A stretch of DNA of 64,000 bases from Ramazzottius varieornatus (taxonomy: Eukaryota; Tardigrada; Eutardigrada; Parachela; Ramazzottiidae), in NCBI GenBank assembly GCA_001949185.1, contig BDGG01000020.1:67188-131187 (forward strand), read 5' to 3'. The notes under the pieces were generated by a model. That model was not told the DNA's origin. It worked only from the letters and a program-made list of their open reading frames with translations, and did no database searches. Within the stretch, counting starts at the first letter, position 1. Each line of letters starts with the position of its first letter. The position numbers and the translations under genes were made by a program. Shown here one piece after another: positions 1 through 10,967 of this stretch.

Positions 1-569
1 GATTGGCCGTTCTGCCGCGTGCTCCTACCCGGGACGGATTCACGCGTACGACTGTGTGGAGGAGCGTACATACTGAAGATCAGAGATCCTATCAGTTGAT
101 CTTCCCCCGTCGCGGGATGTTCAAGAGCTGATCTTAACTTTCTGAAACGGCCAAGTTGACCCGCCTCGCGAACTAAGAACTATGGCCGTAAAAGAATCCA
201 TAAAGAATGTTGGATGGGTTGGCCAGGAGGCTAAAAGTCCAACCCATCGGTAGATGAAACGTAGCTTAGCATAGAGAGAGACAAGTCTCTTTGCGGGTGG
301 TGCCGAACAGAAATGGTAGTTTTATCAGAGTCATCTGAGTACTCAAATGACTCCGGTTTTATGGAAACTGAAATCCCATAATATTATCGCAATAATTCAA
401 ATAATTTCAGTTGCTATCGAAAGTCGTTTCTGCATTAATCGTAATTGATAATCCAGCCAGGACGACCTATCTGCAGTTTAAATTGCTGCTGCGCGAAGAA
501 TTTCGATAAATCGTAATTTCAATTGGGACTGAAAAGTCATATCGGAACAACACTGGGTGGAACAGACTC
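1..569. other. Left flank, no gene seen
   Basis: No open frame with family features and no convincing splice pattern was found. The stretch ends at the left terminal repeat of the hAT element. It may be 3' flank or intron of a gene outside the window. Confidence 0.4.
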
Positions 570-3500
570 CGAACTAAGGATGAGCATTACACGCAGATGG
601 TCCATGTAATATAAAATGTCATGTAAAATGGTGTAATTAAAAATATGTAATTGCATTGTACTCCAATTACAGTTTCCAACTGATAGTGCGGGTTCGGTGT
701 AAAAAACTGGAGCAACGGTGCGAAACAAAGCAGAGCAATAACGGAACAATATCTTACTCTGAAATACTCGACCGCGATCAGTCTAATCTTACCGTCGAAG
801 CTCACAGATAACCTCAAACACCAGAAGTATCAAACAACTCTGCGGATGTGAAAAACTTCTCGCCGGAAAGCGCAGGTTGGTCGTCATCACCGTCTTCCTC
901 TGCCGCGTCCTCGTGTTGCGCGAATAGCTCATCCAGCTCCGATGTTTGACTGTCCAGCTCTAACAGATCACCCGAGTGCTCCCCTGTAAAACCCATGCAT
1001 TGATAAGTTGCTGTATCTGGGCATTTGAATCCGTTTCTAGAACGCCTTCAAATCAATGCTGGTACAACCGTTCGAATTATGATCAGAAGGATATTTAAAT
1101 ATTACGAATAATTAGAAGGCCGTTCTTCACCTTGGTCGGCGACTGCTCCACCTTCTGTTCCGACTGTTGGCACTCCGCTCCGTGACGTGGTTTCACCTTT
1201 TTTTCCGTTTCCTTCTGCTTTTCCGCTTCTCGCACGTTATCTTCCCGACACAATTTCATGTTCAGTGTGCACATCTCACTCACCAAGCTTAGCGGCAGTC
1301 GGTTCCTGTTGGCAGTGTGGACTTCCTTCATCTTCTTCCAGAATCGTTTCACGCCTGCGGCGTGAGGACATGCGGGCAGGAGAAACTTCGCTAACTGAGC
1401 CAGCTCGTGGTGTTCAGTTTCGGCGTACGACCAGTAGTCGAACGGGTTGCTAATTTGTCTGGTGTATTTCGCTACAAAAATATGTTTATTTCCACTGTAA
1501 TGAACGGCACAGGTTAACAGTTTCGTGGGATGTTTTCGGAAGGACTGTCGATATAGGTCGCTAGCCCACTCATAGATGAAACCACCGTGAATTATTGCTG
1601 GGACGCTGCGGAACAAGTTGAGTTTGTACTTCGGGTGGAGAAACATGGCTACAGCAGCAATGGAAGCTCTTCCATTGCTTTTCCGACTGAGACATCAGCG
1701 TCTACGAAATGTTCCGGTCTCTCAGGTGCGAGAAACTTAGGCAGATATTTCGAATAGCCGCCGCCATATCAGCAATCGTGCAGTTATTGGACTCTGTTTC
1801 TTCCTGTGCTTCTACCAGAGGCTTCAGCACGGCAGAAATTTCTTTCACGCCAGCCCAGAAATCGTCGTCGTCCAGAACCACTTTCAGCTCGGACGGAACG
1901 AGGGCCAAATTCGTACCATACCTGACACCATACATCTACAAAAACAACGGTGACCGGGTGTTACTGTACAGAATTTTTGTTGTTGAAAAACGTACAATTA
2001 TTACGGACTAAACTACAATAACCACATACAATAATTACCTGTAGTGCGCTCTTGGAATCCAATGCTCGCTGCACGCTCACATAAATGGAGTACCAACGCG
2101 TTTGTGTCCATCCGGGCATGGAAATTCCTTTGGAGTAAAAATCGAACTAGAGATCACGTAACTTTCCCTCCGACAAGCTGCTTCAGTTGAACCAGTCGGA
2201 TACCACATCACTCTGAAGAAGGGATTCTTTAAATTGAGGAACGAACTTGATTTCATCTTGTATAATCAAGTTGATCAGATGAGCGTTACACGGAGAAAAA
2301 AGGATGTGTAGGTACTGTGGGAGCTTCTCCGAAAGAAAACGCCCGCCTTTACGATGGGCACCGTCGGAGTCGCATTCCACATATCTGACGTCAGCCTTGT
2401 ACTCTTTCTTCACCTGAGTCATCTGTTTGAAGGGTTTCTTTCATCACGTACTCACCGTCGTAGTTGACGCCCGTAATATCGATAGCCGATCCCAGGGTGA
2501 AGCTTTCGGTTCCGCTCTCATCTCGCACTGTCAAAAGGAAACCTACAAAAAAACCTGATTTACTATTGTATAATGAGCTATAAGAAAAGTTGTCAAAATC
2601 TCATTGTTTCCCAGTATTTTATCGTGGTTTACGTTTACGTTCTTATATCCGTCGAAGGTTAAGGTGAGGAACTTCTGATCCGTCAGCTTGCTCGTTACTT
2701 CGGACGTAGCTTCTGCTATACGTGCTGGTACAATACGGCGAGATACCGTGAATCGGCTTGGATGACCACACTAGGACGGGGGAACTTGAGTAGACGTTTC
2801 ATTCTGACATCGTCGGCCGCGCTGAAGGCAATGTTACAGCTGACACAGGCGTCCCCGTACAATTCGTCCAACTGCTTCTGCTCATCCTTGGTTAGAGGAC
2901 GATCTATAAAACCCAGTAGACTGCTCTGACTTTTCACACGTTTAGTGGCAAGTTCTGTGGAAGTCTCAGTTGCCGATGCTCGCTTGACAGTCACCGGAAA
3001 GTGCTTCTCTCGGACGATTGGAGGAACGTGGACACACGTCTTCAGACGCTGCTCCATCCGTGGCTTCTTGACTCCAGCTTCCACAGTGCTTGCAGGTGGC
3101 TTGGCGTAGTTTAGAGTTGAGCCAGTACTCCGAACTTGTTTCAAATTCCGCCCATATATCGAGTCGACCGGGCGCTGGTACGATATTAATACACATGGAG
3201 TTGGTTCGCAAACAACAATTACCTGTCTTATCTCTCTCCCTGTCGCCACCGCCGTCGTTTTCTTCGTTGTCAGACGTGGCAGTAACACTTTCAATCGTGC
3301 AAACAGATGAAACGGTCAGAATTAAGGACCTCGATAACGTACGTTCAAGGATCAAAGTGAAATATGCCAATTCAAACACGTAAACCACGAGACACGCGTT
3401 AGCACCTGTGACTCAGACACGTGTGCGCTTGATCAAGAAATCAACCCAAATTTGACGTGCACATTCAGTCAAACTGTGCCACAATCACTTGACCTTCCTG

Positions 3501-3660
3501 CGAGTTTTTCCCGCTGCGACGCCATGTATTCACGGTTGTAATTACACTTTTACATCTTTATTTTACATTACAGGTTCCTAGCGGTTGTAATGTCGTGTAA
3601 AAGTGTAATTGTGATGTAAAATGTAGTGTCATGTAAGATGTAATGCTCATCGTTACTCCG
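570..3660 (-). mobile_element. hAT-superfamily DNA transposon, decayed
   Basis: The two ends are imperfect inverted repeats. The left end (570-592) reads TAAGGATGAGCATTACA and the right end (3639-3660) reads TGTAATGCTCATCGTTA. Inside both ends lie subterminal runs of the short motif TGTAAT/ATTACA (about 600-660 and 3535-3650), as is usual for hAT transposase binding regions. The interior holds a minus-strand transposase remnant. The flanks share only AACAG (561-565 and 3661-3665), so the expected 8-bp target duplication is blurred. This is an old insertion. Confidence 0.75.
814..3388 (-). pseudogene. hAT transposase remnant with BED-type zinc finger
   Basis: Blocks in order on the minus strand look like a hAT transposase. 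A BED-finger-like block lies near 3090-3170 (W-x2-F, then KLRQATCKHC). A block at 2183-2422 contains CNAHLINLIIQDEIK, typical of the RNase-H-like core. Helical blocks lie at 1702-1935, and a C-terminal dimerisation-like block at 1095-1646 contains NPFDYWS and LAKFLLPACPHAAGVKRFWK. The BED finger changes frame between its Cys pair (3388-2966 frame) and the following LKTC (3294-2716 frame), and the blocks sit in different frames. Some changes could be introns, but I could not build one intact frame. Known of the family: cut-and-paste transposition with 8-bp target duplication. It is most likely inactive. Confidence 0.7.
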
Positions 3661-4149
3661 AACAGCACTGATGAGCTGCTGTACCTCGCCTTGCCGGAGA
3701 GTGGTAGGCACAGCATGTGAGCCTACACGGTGGATTGGTTGCGTTCAACAAATATTGATGCGGAGCGAATATTCGTGACGTCATCGACCATACAATCAAA
3801 TGAATAAATAGACAAAATCAATTGAACAAAACCTTTCCGTGGACTCTCAGGAGCAAGCCGTTACACCAGGCAGCATTTTCGATTTTTTTTCTGGCTCTGA
3901 GATCTGAGAATAATGTCTTCCACGATGCGGATCAGAGCATTTCTCCAGTTCAGGATTTGTAAAAAGTCAGCCCAGGACTTGTTTCGCCGACCTTCGACGA
4001 AACGGGTGAGGGGCTGTTCTTCGCGTATTTACGGCGGGTGCTGAGCGAACCCGCGTTTTGGCACGCCGCTATCTCCAAAGGGCGAGGTACTGCCGCTCCA
4101 CAGTTATTGCGTTCTTACCAGTCACTGATGTGCTGTTGAACATCGTGTT
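3661..4149. other. Intergenic, nothing recognised
   Basis: Single-copy-looking sequence between two mobile elements. No gene or conserved motif was seen. Confidence 0.4.
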
Positions 4150-4157
4150 GCTACCAG

Positions 4158-4582
4158 TATAGCACTGGGCCGCAGGTTCAAAATTACGCAGCAACTGTGC
4201 TGCGCACGCTACCAGGTCGCTGTACGCTGCGCTGTGCTGCACAACTTTCATGCGCAGTGGCTAGGCAGCTGCGCTGCAGATACACATGGACCTATTGCAA
4301 CTGCGCTGCACGCTGATGTACTGACTTTTGTTATAGTATTGTCGGCAAAATGGGTAGTCCACCGGGAAAATGGCCATACGGTACGGCAAAACTCAGATGC
4401 CTGAAACTCGAATACCCAAAAGTACCAATTTATTGTTAAGTGTTGGTCCGTGGATCTGCGCGGCAGTCTTCGGCTTCCTGCTGCATGCTGTGCTGTGCTG
4501 CACAAATTTCGTCGATTTAATGTGCTGCAGCACAGTACAGTTGCAGTGCAGTGCAGCGCATGCGGCCAGATTCCGTGCTCTA
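4158..4582 (+). mobile_element. hAT-type MITE, family A, copy 1
   Basis: This is a 425-bp non-autonomous element. It is flanked by a perfect 8-bp direct repeat GCTACCAG (4150-4157 and 4583-4590). The left end TATAGCACTGGGCCGCA pairs imperfectly with the right end TGCGGCC...CCGTGCTCTA. The body is rich in GCTGTGCTGCAC-type words and has no coding frame. Near-identical or related copies lie at 34170-34578 and 40760-41173. The 8-bp duplication and TA-G-terminal repeats point to hAT transposase mobilisation. The ends differ from the hAT element at 570-3660, so the driver is a different, unseen transposase. Confidence 0.88.
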
Positions 4583-4587
4583 GCTAC

Positions 4588-4756
4588 CAGTGTACCAGAA
4601 AATTAACCGTTGATAGTGGGCGTGACAATTAAACGGGAGCTTACTTATTCTGTGACCAATAACGGTTTTGATTCGCCGCATGCGCAAATTCCATTGGCCT
4701 TTTCCATCTGGCTCCTTCTAACACCCTTTTTCGACGGTTAATTTTTTGGTACACTG
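4588..4756 (+). mobile_element. Small MITE, family D, copy 1
   Basis: Terminal inverted repeats: left CAGTGTACCAGAAAATTAAC, right GTTAATTTTTTGGTACACTG. A second, diverged copy lies at 35423-35567 in inverted orientation, sharing internal words such as AATTTGCGCATGC. It abuts the family A copy, whose right target duplication overlaps the first bases of this repeat. The target-site duplication is not clear. The CAGTGTAC terminus resembles some Tc1/mariner ends, but class assignment is tentative. Confidence 0.7.
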
Positions 4757-4787
4757 TGGACCAAAAACGTATGATTAAGTTCTTGGT

Positions 4788-5384
4788 TAATGCTGGCAAA
4801 AATACGATAAAATTTGATACGATATTTCTCGATACGATATCGACGGTTATTTTATTGCGGTCTTCGATATTCATTCGATATCGATATTTCGATACGGTAT
4901 TTTTCCAATACCGTATTTTCGATATATCGTATCATATCGCAGCAATATATCGATATTTCTAGAATTTTAGTTTCTCGAAATTCTACTGGTTCAAGCCCAA
5001 AAACTCAAGAAGCCGATTTCCACATAAAGTATTAGTAAGATTGAAAGCGTCGGATGCAGCAAAGACATGACTATACCAAGACTTTGAACACATGGAAACC
5101 TGGACAGAATTAGTACCAGAACCGAATGGGCGGAAATCAAGTCTTTGAAACCAACCATGGTGTTCCGTAAACGATATATCGCTGGCGAGTTTGCTATTCA
5201 GCAAAATACCGATACATCGATAATATATCGATATGGCGCGATACGATATCGGCGAATATTTTATTGCGTTATTCGATATGAGCTTCATATCGATAGTTTC
5301 GATACGATATCTGCCGCATATTTTAGCGCAAAGATTCGATATATCTCGATACGATATCAGTATACCGTATCGTTGCCAGCACTA
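4788..5384 (+). mobile_element. GATA/CGATA-rich hAT-type element
   Basis: The ends TAATGCTGGC (left) and GCCAGCACTA (right) are inverted repeats. Flanking octamers TTCTTGGT and CTCTCGGT match at 6 of 8 positions, consistent with a decayed hAT duplication. Much of the body is a degenerate array of words such as CGATATCGATA and ATACGATA. A related element with a perfect duplication lies at 40149-40496. No coding frame was found. Confidence 0.7.
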
Positions 5385-5857
5385 CTCTCGGTTGACATGG
5401 TCTCCAGCAAAAGTGGGAAGGGCTATCCGTCCGATGACGATTTACAGGTCTGTAAAAAAAAAAGTCCCATGTGCCCTTCCATGCTGCAACCCATAGTTTA
5501 TTCATTCTTCGTATTAATTTAAGCAAATTTCTCATAACTTGAACGAAATTTAGGCTCACGTTGTGGGACTGCAGAGTAATCAATCTGCCGATCTGCAATG
5601 TGCAGGAAGACAAAAATTGACCGCATAGATAATCGAGCCCAAGCTCTCTGTACCCATGTCAACGCCTTTCCAACCGGGACAGCTATTATCATGATCAAGC
5701 GAATTTCATGGCAAGCCGGTCACAGCTGGACACGATGTTTAGCAGCTTCCCACTGCTTATCAGCTGTTATCGTCCATTTGCCAGTTCGAAACTCTAGTCG
5801 CGCATCTCCTATTCTTCTTTTGTTGACAGGTTGGGTACAAAGGAAACATTCCTCACC
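5385..5857. other. 5' flank of the MFSD1-like gene
   Basis: Upstream region of the plus-strand transporter gene. A TTGACAG just before 5831 could be a 3' splice site of a 5'-UTR intron. No promoter element was identified with confidence. Confidence 0.4.
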
Positions 5858-8800
5858 ATGCCTGACGCATTAGCGGATCAAGATCGCTTGGTAGCGAACA
5901 TGGAGCAAGACGAGGAAGACCGGGCCGCGCCAGACGACGCAGCGTCCGTCACTACTCCCGTTGGATGCTGTCATCCTGCTGGAACAGGATATCGGATGGT
6001 GGTCCTAGCGCTCGTATGCTTGACCAGCTTCGGCAGCTATTTCTGCTACGACAATCCGTCCGGTAGAACCCTCTTACAAATTTACCACAAATTTTTTTCC
6101 AAATATTTTGTTTTGTTTCTAGCGTTGGAATCGGAGATAAAAAACGACATGGATGTCAGCACGGGGCAATACATGCTGTTGTACTCACTCTACAGTTGGC
6201 CTAACGTCGTTGTCTGTTTCTTCGGGGGATTTTTCATCGACAGGATCATTGGTGTTCGATGGGGAGCGATTCTGTTCGGAGGGCTGCTTTTGATCGGCCA
6301 TGTATGGAATCCTGTTCGGTTTTTCCTGAGCCCATGGATTTTAGTGTTTTTATACGAATTTTCTGTTACAGTACATCTTTGCACTGGGAGCATTCGTGAA
6401 CCGATTCTGGGTCATGCAGATGGGCAGATTTATTTTCGGGTAATTTTCGTCTGCGATTATGTTTTTTCCCATCGCCATCGTAGCGAAATTCTAGATTTCT
6501 TGGTGGTGACTGGTGACTAATTTTTAGGCTCGGCGGAGAAAACTTGGCTGTTGCCGTCAACGCCTACGCTGTAAACTGGTTCAAAGGTCGGAAAGGATCG
6601 CGCCTCGGTTCGAGTTTCAACAATATTGAGCGTGTTTTTCTTACAGGTTCCGCGTTGAATTTGGTTATGGGACTGAGTCTGAGCGTCAGTCGTGTGGTAA
6701 AGAATCCAGCAGCAAAGAGAAGATTGTTCGAACGAGAAAGACTTGCTGGTTTTTCTGCAGGGTAGTGTGTTGAATATGAACACCATGAAGCCGCTCTACA
6801 ACCAGCTGGCCAAAACCTACTCAGGATATACCTGTCTCGGGTTGACGCTATTCATTGGAGGAACCACCCTCATCTTGTCGCAGTTTTGTACTTTCCAGCT
6901 GGCCTGGTTGGACAAACGGGCGAAAAGAATACTGAAACCAGCGACCGTGGTCGCCGCAGGTAGTCCGATGATATTTTCATGAAAATAATCAGTTTTTATT
7001 GTTGCGATGGTAGGCTGTGGATAATATGCTCTAGGCGAAAAAATATCCTTCAGGGATATCAAAGACTTTCCCTGGAGCTTGTACCTCATCTGCGCCATCT
7101 GCGTGGGATATTACACGGTAAGGGACCACGCAATTACTGGTTATCCATTCGTCAATCGCGCCCGGAAGTTTTCGTTTGTCTACAGGCTATCTTCCCCTTC
7201 ATAAGTCTCGGTCTGTAAGTGACGAACTTTGTTTTTGATCTGACGCACTGTTACCGTATAGACTACGACGAGAGAGGCCTAACTTTTCTAACGAGCTTAC
7301 TTTCCTAAGCCAAATTCGGAAGGTAGCGCTGCGAATCTCGACTACAACCAGTTGGCGGCTGAGCAGAAGTTAGCAAAGCTTTAGCCAGTTAGCATTCACA
7401 GTTCAGTTTAGGCCTTGATTCAGTGATCGGCAAGTCCACCGAGAGATTCAGATAATACCGTCAAAGCAATGTGTTTTCGCTCGGAAGTTAGCAAAGTTGT
7501 AGGCTGTTCCGATTTTGGATGAAAACGGCTACGTTGCGTCATCATTAATCCTGAGCACACTTTCAGAAATGTGTGATTCTGCTCGGTTCGACACATATGT
7601 GCTTTATCTGGCTTGGTTTGTTCTGCCCTCTGCAGAAAGAGTTCTTCCTAATATCGGATGCCATCTTCGAATGGCTTCCACTCTGGAATTTCTCTCGTCA
7701 CGGTCTTCCAATGTTCCCAACTTCTGTCTGCAGCAGAATGAAGCAAGGTTGCGGGTGATACTTGTGAATTAATTTGGAATTTCAGGACCTGATGGTTTTT
7801 GAGAAATTCTTTAGTTAGAAAAGTAGTAACCAGTTTAGCGAGTTAGAAAAGTTAGGTCTTGCTCCTCGTACAGTATTTTCTTCCTGAAGACGCACATGTT
7901 CTCTGTATTCGCTATTTAGTGTCTTTTACGAAAGCAAGTACGGCCTCAGTCCTCAACGAGCCATGCTACTCAACAGTCTGGTCTATACCATTTCCGCTGT
8001 GGGGTCTCCCATACTGGGCTTCCTCATTGACCGAACTGGCCGGAACATCATCTGGACGATCAGTGCGATTTCCATAACCATCGGTGAGACTGTCGCTCAT
8101 CGCCGTTTTTGTTTTCCATTCTTTTCAGTGTCCTCATTACCTCTAGTTGCTCATGGAATACTCGGCTTCACCTTCGTCAACCCTTTCGTTGCCGTATCCA
8201 TGATGGGAGTAGCATACTCCATGCTGGCCAGTTCGTTGTGGCCCATGGTTGCCCTGGTGGTTAAGGAACACCAGCTCGGAACTGCGTACGGGATGTAAGT
8301 TTAGAATTCTCAAAGCCGGTAACCGAGTCAGAACCTCGACCAGCCAACTCGATATTAAGTTTATTTTTCCAAGTGACCTGATGCCGGCCAGTAACACTGA
8401 TAACGTGTGTAACTTGGGAAAGTAATTAAACATGACAAGCTGATTTTTTTCAAAGTCGCGCACAGTGTCAGCCAGTCATACTGAAAACGTGCGCCACTTT
8501 GAAACGAATCTTGTTAAACTTATTTGCTGAGCTCCCGTTCACACCAGGATATTCTTCTTATTGTAATGGACACTTGTACTAGTATTTCTTTGCGCAGTAT
8601 GCAAGCCGTGCAGAATTTGGGCTTGGCTGTGTTCGCCATTGTAGCAGGAACCATCGTGGACAAGGCAGGATACTTGGTCCTCGAAGTCTTCTTCATCGGA
8701 CTTCTTTGCGGTATGGTGAACCGGTCCGACACCGAACTTCTATCTTTTGTCGATTATCGAACTGGAGTCGAAGATGACCATTGTCTTTTCATAGTTTCGT

Positions 8801-9015
8801 TGCTGTCTGCTGCCATGTTGTACCTGTACGACTCGAAGGTGAACGGACTGCTGAACTTGTCGGTGTTACAACAGAAAGCAAGATTCGACGAGGAGAAACG
8901 CCTGGCCGCCCTGAGAGAGGACAATTTGGTAAATGGCCAGACGGTGGTCACCGAAGGGAAGACCACGATAGAACCTGTTTATCCCGATAATGAAGCACCG
9001 AGAATCAGTTTCTGA
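5858..9015 (+). CDS. MFSD1: MFSD1-like major facilitator transporter
   Basis: Twelve exons join in frame to 511 aa: 5858-6062, 6123-6301, 6372-6439, 6528-6586, 6647-6696, 6761-6959, 7035-7117, 7186-7214, 7920-8083, 8129-8294, 8598-8710, 8795-9015. The product follows MFSD1 throughout: YSWPNVVVCFFGGFFIDRI, GGENLAVAVNAYAVNWFKG, DRTGRNIIW, ALWPMVA-type SSLWPMVALVV, EHQLGTAYG, LEVFFIG. Predicted topology is about 12 helices with cytosolic tails. Known of the family: MFSD1 is a lysosomal transporter of dipeptides; the substrate here is inferred only. The start at 5858 has a good context (CACCATG). The 705-nt intron 8 carries a MITE, and intron 10 carries a copy of the palindromic family H. Confidence 0.92.
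7266..7868. mobile_element. TA-flanked MITE in MFSD1 intron 8
   Basis: Inverted repeats of about 28 bp include AGGCCTAACTTTTCTAAC at the left and GTTAGAAAAGTTAGGTC at the right. TA dinucleotides flank both ends (7264-7265 and 7869-7870), as expected for Tc1/mariner-type insertion. The 603-bp body has no convincing coding frame. It fills almost the whole intron, which explains why that intron is far longer than the others in the gene. Confidence 0.75.
8343..8533. repeat. Palindromic family H copy, MFSD1 intron 10
   Basis: Arms contain TTTTTCCAAGTG at the left and GTGCGCCACTTTGAAACG at the right, followed by the family terminus TTTGCTGAGCTC. This is a diverged, longer copy. See the finding on family H for the other six loci. 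Confidence 0.65.
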
Positions 9016-9387
9016 CACCTTATGGTGCCTTCCTTGTTAAACGTTCCTTTGCTTCTGTGATCTCTCTTTTGTTCACGGTTCTATGTATTTCCCCGCCGGT
9101 GATATTGTAATGCTCAGTTCAGCCACAATACTGGCTATCGAAAATCTTTAAATTTGACAAAACAAAAATGAAGCGGAGTATCGGTAGTTGATAAAAGACC
9201 GTTACTATTCGGTAGAGACCGTGATGGGCTCGAAGAGAAGTCACAGCTCGTAGTGAACACAACTTAAAACACACAACTATCGATGACGACAGGACCACGA
9301 TGCCAACCGTACCTTCGTAAGAAAGCAACGGTGGAACCAAATGAGTGCTTTTTGAGTAAATGCCCCATCTGTTCCGTGCCGGTGGAC

Positions 9388-10165
9388 CTACTTGACTCCC
9401 CATCGTCCCACAGCGGTGAGGACCTCCTTAACCAGCTCCATATGTGCAGTTTCTCCCGTCTTCTCCAAGTGACTACAGTTTTCCATGACAGGAAGGCTAA
9501 CAGCAATGTGACGCAGCGCCGCGTTCTTCAGATACTTTGCCGAGACCTCGTCCGCGAGCACCAACAGCTCAGCCCCATTTTCTTCGTCCAGGTTCACAGC
9601 CAAGATACGCTCACAGGCTTCCTTCAGATCGTTCATTTGGTACTTGTCAGCGGCCACCAGGACGTCCTCAGCGTGTTCCGTCGAAGCCAGATCTTTGGTA
9701 CAGTTGTAGTACATGAAGTGTAGTAGCGTGTCCAGAGTTTCAGTTGACACATCAGGCAGTTCGCATCGACCCGTTTCGGTCTCCATATTTGAGTCCATCA
9801 TACCCTCGAAGACAGGTGAACTCATCGCCAGCACTGCTCGATGGGCATTTCGTTCTTCATCGTCCGACGATACCAAGACGAAATTTCCCCATATCGCAGT
9901 CGTACAAGCAGCGGAGACGCTTCTGCAGCGGATCGACTGTGCCTGTTCGATCGAGATCACTCACGTCCAGTGGGGTGTATCTGATCTCAGCTGATCAAGG
10001 CACCGTCGACGAGGAATACAGTCGGATTTGGACCCCACATGTCACTATGCAGAAAGAGTTCGCATACCCCCAGTTCTCTGCACTTTCGCCAAAACGATAA
10101 GCTTCGCCAAATCGCACGTTCCGCTTGGATTTGGGCTGGACGTTGTCATCCGCATCCAGTAATCT
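9388..10165 (-). pseudogene. MATH-BTB (SPOP-like) pseudogene
   Basis: Reading on the minus strand, the 3' part (9388-9960) gives a BTB domain with HRAVLAMSSPVFEGMM, then EDVLVAADKYQMNDLKEACE and a BACK-like tail, as in SPOP-type Cullin-3 adaptors. Upstream there are MATH pieces (AENWGYANSF, then VFLVDGAL, then IRYTPLDV) and the linker DPLQKRLRCLYDCD, but each sits in a different frame. At least three 1- or 2-nt frame changes fall within about 250 bp, with no room for introns. I therefore read it as a broken gene. Sequencing indels would be the alternative. A possible 3' splice site precedes the MATH part at about 10162. MATH-BTB families often expand and decay in invertebrates. Confidence 0.72.
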
Positions 10166-10967
10166 AAAAAAATTTATGGTTTGCATCAGGAAAAAAACAA
10201 TCACCGTCGCGGCAAGAAAACGTCCGTCTGCGGCCATCTGTATGGCTGGGCTCGGTTCTATCTGCGCATGTCGGGGATTCCTGACGGTGTACCGTGTAGC
10301 TCGTGATGTGGTGAGCATTTCCAGCCATTTTCCACTACCCTCTCACTTGCGACCTAGATCTGGACCTACTGTGACAGCCAGCCATCTGATTTCCAAAGAA
10401 GCTCATTGCCGACAGTTAGTATCGCATCGTCAAAACTCAAAAGTAATCAGACAACCGTAGTCTACCGTAGATGCACCAAACTAAGCCAGCCCAAATACAT
10501 CAGGCTGTATGACTGCACTGTAACTTAAGGTTTCGCGCAGTCACGTGACAAGCCAGTAAATATTGCGTGTCAGGGATAAAAAACTTCCCTGCCATCAATC
10601 AAAAATTCTTAGCTAATCAAGCGCAGCAATGTGCTACAATCAAAGAATCAGTAACATGAGGCCCCGGGTGTAATTCACTGTTCTGTCACGTGACTGCCCG
10701 AAACCTTAGAGGTAATATAGTAACCCGGGGACCGCTTGTCGGTCCTGGTATCCTCACATTGACGATGCTTTGTTTACGCACCCGCATAATATACGTTCCT
10801 TGCAGTAAAGGCCTGGTAAAGGTCTGCTCGTGGGCTCAGATTGGAGAAACTATGATGAGTTTGGTGAGTTAATACGCTACTTCCAATATAGTGCATCCAT
10901 GAAAGCAAACGTGCTTAGGTGGCACAAGTAACGGAACTTTTCACCGGTCACCATGCTACATCTCCTG
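10166..10967. other. Intergenic with one MITE
   Basis: Apart from the small TA-flanked element at 10528-10706, no gene was seen. The short minus-strand frame at 9995-10318 overlaps the MATH pseudogene and is not supported as a separate gene. Confidence 0.4.
10528..10706. mobile_element. Small TA-flanked MITE (GTCACGTGAC type)
   Basis: Inverted repeats AGGTTTCGCGCAGTCACGTG (left) and CACGTGACTGCCCGAAACCT (right) are flanked by TA on both sides (10526-10527 and 10707-10708). The element is 179 bp and non-coding. The GCAGTCA core is also present in the element at 31666-31805, so the two may be distant relatives. Confidence 0.75.

Noticed and set aside
4060-4640. Short open frames in the family A repeat
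   Set aside because: The same frames recur at 40675-41247 only because the MITE is repeated. They have no family features.
4780-5400. Telomere- or satellite-like CGATA array
   Set aside because: It lies within inverted ends and has a decayed 8-bp flank match, so it is better read as the body of a hAT-type element.
10042-10318. Secreted neuropeptide-like precursor (KRNVRFG, AYRFG motifs) on the minus strand
   Set aside because: The RFG motifs have no following dibasic site, and the same residues fit the MATH domain of the adjacent MATH-BTB pseudogene much better (the motif block leads straight into WGY).
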